A DNA stretch of 64,000 bases from Antarctobacter albus (GTDB taxonomy: Bacteria; Pseudomonadota; Alphaproteobacteria; Rhodobacterales; Rhodobacteraceae), in contig NZ_FMZI01000009.1 in the NCBI RefSeq assembly GCF_900101505.1, positions 161,902 through 225,901 on the forward strand, in the 5' to 3' direction. The translations under genes were made by a program, and so were the position numbers. Shown one piece after another: positions 25,575 to 33,021 of the stretch. How positions within the stretch are numbered: the stretch's first letter is position 1; each line of letters begins with the position of its first letter. The notes below the pieces were generated by a model. That model did no database searches. It worked only from the letters and a program-made list of their open reading frames with translations, and had not been told where the DNA came from.

Positions 25575-27403
25575 TCCGACGCCTGCTGCCGAAGATCGAC
25601 CCGTTCCAGCCTGCGGACGGTGCGCCGCCGCAGGGCCTGTGGGCCTTTGCATGCTGGGCGCTGAAGGGCGCGGAAAAGCCGATCCTGCTGGCGGTCTTCG
25701 TCACCGCGATGACCGGGATTTCCGAACTGGTCGCGGCGCGCTTTACCGGCTGGGTGATCGACGGCGCCGAGGCCACCGGCCCCGGCGCCTTCTGGGAGCC
25801 GTTCTGGTGGCTGATCCTGTTCGGGCTGGCCTTCTTCCTGCTGATCCGCCCGCTGATTTTCGTCTTTGACGCGGGCGTGTCGGGCGTGATGCTGGGGCCG
25901 AACCTGTTTCCGATGGTCCTGCAACGGCTGAACAGCCATGTCCTTGGCCATTCGATGCGCTTCTTCGAGAACGATTTTGCCGGACGGCTCAGCCAGAAAG
26001 CGCTGCAGGTGTCGCGCGCGCTGACCGACCTTGTGCTGGAAACCACGGATGTGGTCGTCTACGCGCTGGCGATGTTCGTGGGGGCCTTTTTCCTGCTGGG
26101 GGCGATCGACCCCTGGCTGCTGGGGGTCTTTGCGCTTTGGGCGGTGCTGTATGCGCTGGCGCTGCGCTATTTCATCCCGCGGGTGCGACGGCTGTCGGCG
26201 GCACGGGCGGGGGCACGGACCGCCGTCACCGGGCAGATCGTCGACACCTATTCCAACATCGCCACGGTCAAGCTGTTCGCCCGCGACGATGACGAGGACG
26301 CGGCGACCCACGCGGCGCTGGATCAGTACCGCGCCCGCGCGCTGGATTTCGGAGAGCTGTCGGCGGTCTTTCGCATGGTGCTGATGACGCTGGGGGGCAT
26401 CCTGCCCGTGGTGTCGATCCTGGGCGCGCTCTACCTCTACAGCATCGGCACGGCGACGGCGGGGGACATCGCGGTGACCGCCATGGTCACGACGCGGCTG
26501 TCCATGCTGACCAACCGGCTGGGCCGCGTGGCCATGTCGATCTTTACCAACATCGGCGAGATGCAGGACGGGATCGGCACGCTGACGCCGGGCCATGAGA
26601 TCACCAACAGGCCCGGTGCCCTGCCGCAGGCACAGTCGGGCGAGATCCGGTTTGACCACGTGGGGTTTGCCTATGGTGGCGAGGGGCACGCGCTGGCCGG
26701 GTTCGACCTGACCATCGCGCCGGGGGAAAAGGTGGCGCTGGTGGGTGCCTCGGGTGCGGGGAAATCCACCGCCGTCTCGTTGCTGTTGCGGCTTTACGAC
26801 GTGGAACAGGGGCGCATCTTGATGGGTGGCACCGACATCCGCGACCTGACCCAACAGGCCCTGCGGCGGCAGATCTCCGTCGTCCGTCAGGAGACGGCGA
26901 TGTTCAACCGCTCGGCCCTGGAAAACATCCGCTATGGGCGGGCAGAGGCGACGGACGAAGAGGTCTTCGAGGCCGCGCGGAGGGCCTCGGCGCATGACTT
27001 CATCCTCGATTTGACGGACCACAAGGGCAACCGGGGCTATGCCGCGCGGCTGGGCGAACGGGGGGTGAAGCTCTCGGGTGGGCAACGTCAGCGGATCGCG
27101 CTGGCCCGCGCCATCCTCAAGGACGCCCCGGTGCTGGTGCTGGACGAGGCGACCAGCGCGCTGGACAGCGAGATCGAGGCGGAAATCCAGGACGCGCTGG
27201 GCGAAGTCATGCGCGGCAAGACCGTTCTGGCCATCGCGCACCGGTTGTCCACCATCGCCCAGATGGACCGGATCTTGGTGCTGGACCACGGCCGTATCGT
27301 CGAGGAAGGCAGCCACGAGGTGCTTTTGGCGCAGGGCGGGCTCTATGCGCGTTACTGGGAGCGTCAGTCGGGCGGTTTCATCGGGGCCGAGGCGGCCGAG
27401 TAG
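25571..27403 (+). CDS. ABC exporter half-transporter 3 (fused membrane and ATPase domains)
   Basis: A 610-residue third paralog, again with about six membrane segments and complete ATPase motifs: GASGAGKSTAVSLL, LSGGQRQRIALARAI, LVLDEATSALD and IAHRLSTI. It is coupled to transporter 2 through an ATGA overlap. It begins MIRRLLPKIDPFQPADGAPP, comparable to VDPYLDYTPTDRPP of transporter 1 and IDPERQAEGMPPDR of transporter 2. An odd number of half-transporters leaves the dimer pairs open: homodimers, mixed pairs or alternative partners. No membrane-fusion protein or TolC gene is near, so it is not an obvious type I secretion set. Confidence 0.93.
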   Translation: MIRRLLPKIDPFQPADGAPPQGLWAFACWALKGAEKPILLAVFVTAMTGISELVAARFTGWVIDGAEATGPGAFWEPFWWLILFGLAFFLLIRPLIFVFDAGVSGVMLGPNLFPMVLQRLNSHVLGHSMRFFENDFAGRLSQKALQVSRALTDLVLETTDVVVYALAMFVGAFFLLGAIDPWLLGVFALWAVLYALALRYFIPRVRRLSAARAGARTAVTGQIVDTYSNIATVKLFARDDDEDAATHAALDQYRARALDFGELSAVFRMVLMTLGGILPVVSILGALYLYSIGTATAGDIAVTAMVTTRLSMLTNRLGRVAMSIFTNIGEMQDGIGTLTPGHEITNRPGALPQAQSGEIRFDHVGFAYGGEGHALAGFDLTIAPGEKVALVGASGAGKSTAVSLLLRLYDVEQGRILMGGTDIRDLTQQALRRQISVVRQETAMFNRSALENIRYGRAEATDEEVFEAARRASAHDFILDLTDHKGNRGYAARLGERGVKLSGGQRQRIALARAILKDAPVLVLDEATSALDSEIEAEIQDALGEVMRGKTVLAIAHRLSTIAQMDRILVLDHGRIVEEGSHEVLLAQGGLYARYWERQSGGFIGAEAAE

Positions 27404-27429
27404 CTCCGGGCGCTGGCCTGTTTGGCGTG

Positions 27430-27462
27430 CCGGGGCTATTGGGTATTTGTTCCAAGAAGAAG
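27430..27462 (+). repeat. Dispersed intergenic hairpin element, copy 2 (degenerate)
   Basis: CCGGGGCTATT and CCAAGAAGAAGC match copy 1 at 1263, with an insertion between them. A clear hairpin arm is missing. It lies between the ABC triad and the RNA methyltransferase gene, both on the plus strand. Confidence 0.5.
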
Positions 27463-27478
27463 CAGCAGGGGGTCGCGC

Positions 27479-28708
27479 ATGTCGGATGGCGCGCAGGAAG
27501 TGACCATTGAACGTCTGGGCCATCACGGCGACGGGATCGCGCCGGGTCCGATCTATGTGCCGGGTGTCCTGCCGGGCGAGGTGGTCACGGGAGAGGTGGC
27601 CAATTCGGTCATGGCGGCGCCGCGCATCGTGACGCCCTCGGATCAGCGGGTGTCACCGCCCTGTCGGCATGCGAAATCCTGCGGCGGCTGCCAGTTGCAA
27701 CATGCCGCCGACGGTTTTGTCACCGGCTGGAAGGAAGAGGTGGTGCGCCGCGCGCTGGAGGCGCAGGGGCTGGCCTGCCCGATGCGCGAGACGGTGACCT
27801 CGCCCGCGCGGTCGCGGCGGCGGGCGGCGTTTTCGGTTCGGCGGACCAAGAAGGGCGCGCTGGCGGGCTTTCACCAGAAGGCCTCGGACGTGATCGTCGC
27901 GGTGCCGGACTGTCAACTGGTGACGCCCGCGCTGTCGGCGGCATTGCCGATGGTGGAACGGCTGGCGGTGGCGGGGGCCTCGCGCAAGGGAGAGATGTCC
28001 GTTCTGGTGACGGAAAGCCTGTCGGGGCTGGACGTCATGGTGAAGGGTGGCAAGCCGGTGGACGACGCCCTGCGGGTGGAGCTGGCCAATATCGCGCAGG
28101 GCGCGGGGCTGGCCCGGCTGGCCTGGGGGGACGAGGTGCTGACCCTGCGCCCGCCGCATCAGCAATTCGGCACGGCCTTGGTGACACCGCCGCCCGGTGC
28201 CTTTTTGCAGGCGACAGCGACCGGGCAGGACGCGCTGCTGGCCGGTGTGCTGGAGGCGCTGGCGGGGGCAAAACACGTTGCCGACCTGTTCGCCGGCTGC
28301 GGCACCTTTGCCCTGCCGCTGGCGGAATTGGCCCGGGTTCACGCGGTCGAAGGGGACCGGGCGATGACCGCCGCGCTGGACAAGGGCTGGCGCCAGGGGC
28401 AGGGGCTGCGCCATGTCACGACGGAAGCGCGCGACCTGTTCCGCAATCCGCTGTTGCCCGACGAGTTGAAACGCTTTGACGGCGCCGTCATCGACCCGCC
28501 GCGCGCCGGGGCCGAGGCGCAGGTGGCAGAGCTGGCGCGGGCGCGGGTGCCGCGCATCGCCCATGTGTCGTGCAACCCCGTCACCTTTGCACGCGACTGT
28601 GCGCGGCTGGTGGCGGCGGGCTATCGCCTCGACTGGTTGCAGGTGGTTGACCAGTTTCGCTGGTCCACCCATGTGGAACTGGTCGCCGCATTGCAGCTGG
28701 AGAGTTGA
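27479..28708 (+). CDS. Class I SAM-dependent RNA uracil-5 methyltransferase (TrmA/RlmC/RlmD family)
   Basis: A 409-residue RNA methyltransferase. The N-terminus is TRAM-like (VTIERLGHHGDGIA). An iron-sulfur-type cysteine cluster is seen in CRHAKSCGGCQLQH. The SAM domain has ADLFAGCGTFALPL, the DPPRAGAEAQ motif and the catalytic cysteine in HVSCNPVTFARD. It methylates uracil in 23S rRNA or tRNA; the exact site cannot be told from sequence alone, with RlmD-like U1939 methylation a fair guess. The ATG at 27479 opens the TRAM region; AGGGGG lies close before it. It is followed by the sodium channel gene after four bases. Confidence 0.88.
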   Translation: MSDGAQEVTIERLGHHGDGIAPGPIYVPGVLPGEVVTGEVANSVMAAPRIVTPSDQRVSPPCRHAKSCGGCQLQHAADGFVTGWKEEVVRRALEAQGLACPMRETVTSPARSRRRAAFSVRRTKKGALAGFHQKASDVIVAVPDCQLVTPALSAALPMVERLAVAGASRKGEMSVLVTESLSGLDVMVKGGKPVDDALRVELANIAQGAGLARLAWGDEVLTLRPPHQQFGTALVTPPPGAFLQATATGQDALLAGVLEALAGAKHVADLFAGCGTFALPLAELARVHAVEGDRAMTAALDKGWRQGQGLRHVTTEARDLFRNPLLPDELKRFDGAVIDPPRAGAEAQVAELARARVPRIAHVSCNPVTFARDCARLVAAGYRLDWLQVVDQFRWSTHVELVAALQLES

Positions 28709-28712
28709 ACCC

Positions 28713-29525
28713 ATGAATTTTCGCGCCCGCGTCGGGGCCATCGTCGATGCGCCCCGCGTGCAGAATGCCATCATCGCCGTCATCATCCTGAACGCCGTGG
28801 TCCTGGGCATGGAGACCTCGGAGGTCCTGATGGGCCGGTACGGAGCGCTGATCATCGCCCTGGACAAGTTCTGCCTTGTGGTCTTCGTCGTCGAGATCGC
28901 GGCAAAGCTGCTGGCCCGGGGGGCCGGGTTCTTTCGCAGCGGCTGGAGCGTCTTCGACTTCCTGATCGTCGGCATTGCGCTGGTGCCGGGCGGGCAGGGG
29001 CTTTCGGTGCTGCGGGCCTTGCGCATCCTGCGGGTGCTTAGGGTGATTTCCGTGGCGCCGCGCCTGCGTCGGGTGGTCGAGGGATTCGTGACCGCGCTGC
29101 CGGGCATGGGCAGCGTCTTCTTGCTGATGGCGATCATCTTCTACATCGGCAGCGTCATGGCGACAAAACTCTTTGGCGACAGTTTCCCCGAGTGGTTCGG
29201 CGACCTCGGCCTGTCGGCCTATTCACTGTTCCAGATCATGACGCTGGAAAGCTGGTCGATGGGGATCGTGCGCCCGGTGATGGAGGTCTATCCCTATGCC
29301 TGGGTGTTCTTCGTCCCCTTCATCATGGTCACGACCTTTGCCGTGGTGAACCTGCTGGTGGGTCTGATCGTGAACTCGATGCAGGATGCCCACCACGAGG
29401 AGGATACGATTGCCACCGATGCCTACCGCGACGAGGTCATCGCCCGGCTGGAGGCGATCGAGCGGCGCCTGGCCGAACGGCAGGGCGATGGCGAAATCGT
29501 GAGCTACGCAAAACAGGGCGACTGA
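28713..29525 (+). CDS. Bacterial voltage-gated sodium channel (NaChBac family)
   Basis: A 270-residue six-segment ion channel that would work as a homotetramer in the inner membrane. Segments S1-S4 cover about residues 16-115. S4 is VLRALRILRVLRVI (residues 99-112) with Arg at every third place (101, 104, 107, 110), the voltage sensor. The pore has the selectivity filter TLESWSM (177-183), which matches the TLESW motif of NaChBac/NavAb sodium channels rather than potassium or calcium filters. S6 ends near 221 and a C-terminal coiled coil (238-258) is visible. GGAGAG precedes the ATG. In known members this flux affects motility and pH responses. Confidence 0.93.
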   Translation: MNFRARVGAIVDAPRVQNAIIAVIILNAVVLGMETSEVLMGRYGALIIALDKFCLVVFVVEIAAKLLARGAGFFRSGWSVFDFLIVGIALVPGGQGLSVLRALRILRVLRVISVAPRLRRVVEGFVTALPGMGSVFLLMAIIFYIGSVMATKLFGDSFPEWFGDLGLSAYSLFQIMTLESWSMGIVRPVMEVYPYAWVFFVPFIMVTTFAVVNLLVGLIVNSMQDAHHEEDTIATDAYRDEVIARLEAIERRLAERQGDGEIVSYAKQGD

Positions 29526-29559
29526 GATACACTGCCGAAAAACGAAACGAGGCAGTGAA

Positions 29560-30051
29560 ATGACGATTCTCAGGTTGGCCCTACTGGCGATGCTGGGTCT
29601 GACGGTGGCGGGATGCGGCAAGTTTCCCACCTACAACGGACCGGCGGTGACCCATGTTCTTGTGAACAAGGGCGAACGCAAAATGTACCTCATCCACCAT
29701 GACGAGGTGCTGGAATCCTACGACATCGGTCTGGGATTCGCGCCGAACGGCGACAAGAAGATCGAGGGCGACGGCAAGACGCCCGAAGGCAGCTACATCA
29801 TCGACCGTCGCAATCCGAACAGTCAGTTCTACCTGTCGATCGGCGTGTCCTATCCCAATCCCGAGGACCGGGCCGAGGCCAAGGATCTGGGCAAGAGCCC
29901 GGGGGGCGACATCTTTATCCACGGCCGCCCGTGGAAGTACCGCAAGGGCGGACAGGACTGGACGGCTGGCTGTATCGCCGTGACCAACCGCGAAATGCGC
30001 CAAGTCTATTCGATGGTAAAGAACGGCACGCCGATCACGATCACGCCCTGA
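29560..30051 (+). CDS. L,D-transpeptidase-fold (YkuD) lipoprotein
   Basis: A 163-residue protein with a lipoprotein signal (LTVAGC, lipidated Cys19), so it is anchored in the envelope. The YkuD catalytic motif is split as IFIHGRPWK and TAGCIAVTN (HG...GC). Such enzymes cross-link peptidoglycan 3-3 or attach lipoproteins, and some act as amidases on cross-links. The N-terminal part VTHVLVNKGERKMYLIHHDEVL is the typical first strands. It follows the sodium channel gene closely (34 bases). It converges with the CAP-domain gene; a GTCCCGGG hairpin separates them. Confidence 0.87.
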   Translation: MTILRLALLAMLGLTVAGCGKFPTYNGPAVTHVLVNKGERKMYLIHHDEVLESYDIGLGFAPNGDKKIEGDGKTPEGSYIIDRRNPNSQFYLSIGVSYPNPEDRAEAKDLGKSPGGDIFIHGRPWKYRKGGQDWTAGCIAVTNREMRQVYSMVKNGTPITITP

Positions 30052-30067
30052 AACGGGATGGACAGAG

Positions 30068-30088
30068 GTCCCGGGTCAGGCCCGGGAC
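30068..30088. terminator. GTCCCGGG hairpin between convergent genes
   Basis: A perfect 8-bp stem GTCCCGGG/CCCGGGAC with a 5-base loop TCAGG lies between two gene ends. The same stem with loop CCTGG is found at 43531, so it is a repeated intergenic hairpin. No T-tract follows it. Confidence 0.5.
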
Positions 30089-30092
30089 GGGG

Positions 30093-30665
30093 TCAGCTGG
30101 CGGCAGCGGGGGTTGCGCTGGGGGTCGGGCCGGCATTTCCCGGGGCGCCCAGAACCATCGTCCACCAGATCTTGCCGTTGGGTTCCTGGTGCCAGGCAAA
30201 GCCGAGGTCGCGTGCCGAGGGGTCCAGGATCACGGTGCGCGTGCTGTCCTGTTGCATCCAGGCGGCCAGGGTTTCCAGCTCGGATTCGTAGGTTTCGGAC
30301 AGGGTTTCGCCCACCAGGCTGCCCTGGTAGCCGACGCGGCGCACGCGGTCGATCGGCGAGGAGCCGTCGGAGCCGAAGTGCCAGGGCCGGTTCTGAACCG
30401 ACATGTCGCGGGCATGGGTTTCGGCGGCGGCGTTCAGCTTGGAGTCCAGTTGCAGTTCCGGGGCGCCGGCGCTCTTGCGCAGGGCGTTGACCGAATCGAG
30501 CATACGGTACTGGATGCGGCCGCGCCCGACCGAGGAGATGCGATAGACCTGAGGCAGCGGCTTGCCGTCCGGACCCAGCCGGGGTTCGGTGTTTCCGGTG
30601 GGGGTCGTGGTGCAGGCTGCCGCGGCGGCGGAGGCGGACAGGGCGATAAAGGCGCGACGGTTCAT
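30093..30665 (-). CDS. CAP-domain (SCP-like) lipoprotein
   Basis: About 190 residues with a lipoprotein-like signal: MNRRAFIALSASAAAAACT, with a likely lipidated Cys near residue 19. The following CAP domain is seen in LDSVNALRKSAGAPELQLDSKLNAAAETHARDMS, then the HFGSDGSSPIDRVRRVGYQGSLVGETLS region and the FAWHQEPNGKIWWTMVLG ending. Bacterial CAP proteins are common but mostly of unknown function, often envelope-linked. The start at 30665 puts the signal at the N-terminus; the longer frame has no RBS. It lies between two YkuD-type genes and converges with the first. Confidence 0.83.
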   Translation of the reverse strand: MNRRAFIALSASAAAAACTTTPTGNTEPRLGPDGKPLPQVYRISSVGRGRIQYRMLDSVNALRKSAGAPELQLDSKLNAAAETHARDMSVQNRPWHFGSDGSSPIDRVRRVGYQGSLVGETLSETYESELETLAAWMQQDSTRTVILDPSARDLGFAWHQEPNGKIWWTMVLGAPGNAGPTPSATPAAAS

Positions 30666-30766
30666 CTGGCTGCTCTTGGACTCTTCGTTTGACCCTGCCT
30701 TAGCGAAGGACGCGTTGCCGATCAAACCCACATCGGCGTGAGTCGGCATATTGACAGGTGTTTGAA

Positions 30767-30795
30767 TTGCGACTGAGGCATTCGAGCCATATTAT
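30767..30795 (+). promoter_or_regulatory. Possible sigma-70 promoter for the Tat-type L,D-transpeptidase gene
   Basis: TTGCGA (30767-30772), a 17-base spacer and TATTAT (30790-30795) lie in an AT-richer region before the gene. Transcription would start near 30802, leaving a 30-base leader. The -10 box matches five of six consensus bases. The gap between the two start codons holds nothing else I can name. Confidence 0.4.
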
Positions 30796-30832
30796 GTCGC
30801 GATAGGATACAGATCCCCGAGGACAATGCAGC

Positions 30833-31429
30833 ATGACGAAACCGGCAGGAAGACCCTTTGACCGCCGCGCGTTCCTCGCCGGCGGAGCGGCGCTGATCGG
30901 CACACCCGCACTGGCGCAGAACGTGAACGACGGCACCACAGAGATCGAGCGCAACGTGACGAACGTCGTGCGCCGCAACATCTCGAGCTTTCGGACCCTG
31001 GAGTGGAAGGACTACTTCAGCAACCTCAACAAGGGCGCGATCCTGGTCGACATCTCGTCGCGGGCGCTGCACTTCTGGCGCGAGGACGGCAGCTATTACC
31101 TGTACCCGTCGTCGGTCCCCCTGACAGAGGACCTGACCCGGCGCGGCCGCACCCGGGTGGTGCTGAAGGACCCCGAGCCCGATTGGCGTCCGACGCCGGC
31201 GATGAAGCGGCGCAACCCTGAGTGGCCCGACTATGTCGGACCCGGACCGGACAACCCGCTGGGCACCCGCGCCTTGCACCTGAGCTGGACGTACTACCGG
31301 ATTCACGGCACCCACGACACCCGCAAGATCGGGCGCCGTTCGTCCAACGGATGCATCGGCCTGTACAACGAACATATCGAACAACTGTACGAGATGGCCT
31401 ACGTCGGAACGCAGGTGTTGCTAATTTGA
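30833..31429 (+). CDS. L,D-transpeptidase (YkuD) with Tat-type signal
   Basis: A 198-residue periplasmic protein with a twin-arginine signal (FDRRAFLAGGAALIGTPALAQ). The YkuD motif is HGTHDTRKIGRRSSNGCIGLYN (catalytic His and Cys, shown here as HGTHDT and SSNGCIGLYN), the classical active site of peptidoglycan L,D-transpeptidases. It lacks obvious cell-wall binding repeats. RBS GAGGACAATG precedes the ATG. It is divergent from the CAP-domain gene and followed after 148 bases by the 66-residue peptide gene, with no recognisable feature in that gap. Confidence 0.9.
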   Translation: MTKPAGRPFDRRAFLAGGAALIGTPALAQNVNDGTTEIERNVTNVVRRNISSFRTLEWKDYFSNLNKGAILVDISSRALHFWREDGSYYLYPSSVPLTEDLTRRGRTRVVLKDPEPDWRPTPAMKRRNPEWPDYVGPGPDNPLGTRALHLSWTYYRIHGTHDTRKIGRRSSNGCIGLYNEHIEQLYEMAYVGTQVLLI

Positions 31430-31577
31430 CGACATGGGGGCGGACCGCAAAATCGGGCGCCCAAGAACCAATTGCAAAGCCTCTGAATTACTGCTTAGAC
31501 AGGGATACGAGGTAAGTCTTGGGTGCCTGTCGTGTGTTCAATAGTGGCCACGGTAGGCGAATATCTGGAGAAGAAAC

Positions 31578-31778
31578 ATGAAGAAACTCGCTCTCGCAGC
31601 CGTTTTCGCTGGCGCAGCCACCACCGCATTCGCTGGTTCGTACAAGTCGTACGCCAAGGATGAAGTGGTCATGGAGCCCGTCGTGGTCGTGGAAGAAACC
31701 CAAGAGGCATCGTCCTCCGCTGGTCTCCTGATCCCGCTGCTGCTCATCGCGATCATCGCAGCTGTTGCCGCCGACTAA
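31578..31778 (+). CDS. 66-residue exported single-pass membrane peptide
   Basis: The short ORF starts with a signal-like segment (LALAAVFAGAATTAFAG), followed by an acidic valine-rich stretch (EVVMEPVVVVEETQEASS) and a C-terminal hydrophobic segment LLIPLLLIAIIAAVAAD. RBS GGAGAAG sits properly before the ATG, and a very good terminator follows, which makes a real gene likely. I know no functional family; similar short proteins are found beside hemH in related bacteria, but this is from memory and unverified. It may be an envelope peptide. Confidence 0.75.
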   Translation: MKKLALAAVFAGAATTAFAGSYKSYAKDEVVMEPVVVVEETQEASSSAGLLIPLLLIAIIAAVAAD

Positions 31779-31802
31779 TCGTCGACGGTCGCAAGATCAT
31801 GC

Positions 31803-31832
31803 AAAAAGGCGGTGCGACGGCGCCGCCTTTTT
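31803..31832. terminator. Strong bidirectional rho-independent terminator
   Basis: A perfect 10-bp stem AAAAAGGCGG/CCGCCTTTTT with a 10-base loop, ending in a T-tract on both strands. It lies 25 bases after the small peptide gene and 70 bases before the end of the converging hemH, so it can serve both. Confidence 0.8.
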
Positions 31833-31901
31833 CATTTCCTGGGCCAGGCATCGCGCGGCCCTTTTCCGGTTTTCACTAACGAAACCGTGAGCTTGGCCGG
31901 G

Positions 31902-32966
31902 TTAGGAGACCCAGCCGCCCAGGTTCTCCTCGATCAGTTGCGACAAGGCGTCGATATGCGCCGGGTCGTCGTTGAGGCAGGGGATATAGGTGAACTTCTC
32001 GCCGCCCGCCTCTTCAAAGCTCTCCTTGATCTCTTCGTTGATCTCTTCGAGCGTCTCGATGCAGTCGGCCGAGAAGGCCGGGGCACAGACGGCGATGTGT
32101 TTCTTGTCGTCTTCTTTCGCCAGCCGGGCGACCTCGTCCACCGTGTAGGGTTTCAGCCACTCCTCGGGGCCGAATCGACTCTGGAACGTGGTGGTGATCT
32201 CGGTCTTGTCCCACCCCAGCCGCTCGCGCAGCAGGCGAGTCGTCTTCTGGCACTGGCAGTGGTAGGGGTCGCCCTCCAGCAGGTAGCGTTTCGGCACCCC
32301 GTGGTAGGAACAGACCAGGATGTCGGGCCGTTCTTCGGCCTGCGCATAGGCGCGTTCGATCGATTGGGCCAGCGCCTCGATATACTTCGGGTGGCCAAAG
32401 TAGGGGTCGACGATGCGCGCGGTCGGCTGCCATTTCTCCTGCATCAGCGCGCGAAAGAACTGGTCGTTTGCGGTGGCGGACGTGGCACCGGCGTAATGCG
32501 GATACAGCGGGAAAAACAGGATCTTGTGGCAACCTGCCTCGACCATCTCGCGCACCTTGGACTGGGTCGAGGGGTTGCCGTAGCGCATGCAGAAATCGAC
32601 ATGCACCTTGTCGCCGTAGCGGTCGGCCATCTTGCGGGCGATGGCGGCGGTCTGGTCCTTGGTGATGGTCATCAGCGGGCTTTCCCCCGCCTCCTCGTTC
32701 CAGATCGACTTGTAGGCCTCGCCCGAGCTGAAGGGGCGCTTGGTCAGGATGATGAGTTGCAGCAGCGGCTGCCATTTCCACTTGGGATAGTCGATCACCC
32801 GCTGGTCCGAGAGGAACTCGTTCAGGTAACGGCGCATCGACCAGTAATCGTAGTTGTCCGGGGTGCCGAGGTTGGCCAGCAGCACGCCGACGCGCTCACG
32901 CGGCAGGCTGGGATGGTCGTCGGGGGCATGGGCCGGACGTTTGGCGGAAGTGGTGGCGTCAAGCAT
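31902..32966 (-). CDS. hemH: Ferrochelatase
   Basis: A 354-residue ferrochelatase, which inserts iron into protoporphyrin IX at the last step of heme synthesis. Family blocks are VGVLLANLGTPDN, RYGNPSTQSKV, the active-site His in CSYHGVPKRY, and the acidic CPAFSADCIETLEEI. It has the alphaproteobacterial length and ends in ENLGGWVS. The ATG at 32966 is preferred over the upstream start. It lies 55 bases behind the methyltransferase gene on the same strand. No heme or iron box was identified. Confidence 0.95.
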   Translation of the reverse strand: MLDATTSAKRPAHAPDDHPSLPRERVGVLLANLGTPDNYDYWSMRRYLNEFLSDQRVIDYPKWKWQPLLQLIILTKRPFSSGEAYKSIWNEEAGESPLMTITKDQTAAIARKMADRYGDKVHVDFCMRYGNPSTQSKVREMVEAGCHKILFFPLYPHYAGATSATANDQFFRALMQEKWQPTARIVDPYFGHPKYIEALAQSIERAYAQAEERPDILVCSYHGVPKRYLLEGDPYHCQCQKTTRLLRERLGWDKTEITTTFQSRFGPEEWLKPYTVDEVARLAKEDDKKHIAVCAPAFSADCIETLEEINEEIKESFEEAGGEKFTYIPCLNDDPAHIDALSQLIEENLGGWVS

Positions 32967-33021
32967 GATGTCTGTCCCGTGATCACGCGTTTGGCTGGAT
33001 GTATCGTCGTTTTGCAATGCG

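Noticed and set aside
21865..27403. ABC triad as the type I exporter of the two RTX proteins
   Set aside because: The three proteins lack the peptidase-like N-terminal domain and there is no membrane-fusion or TolC gene; the RTX genes are also 11 kb away.
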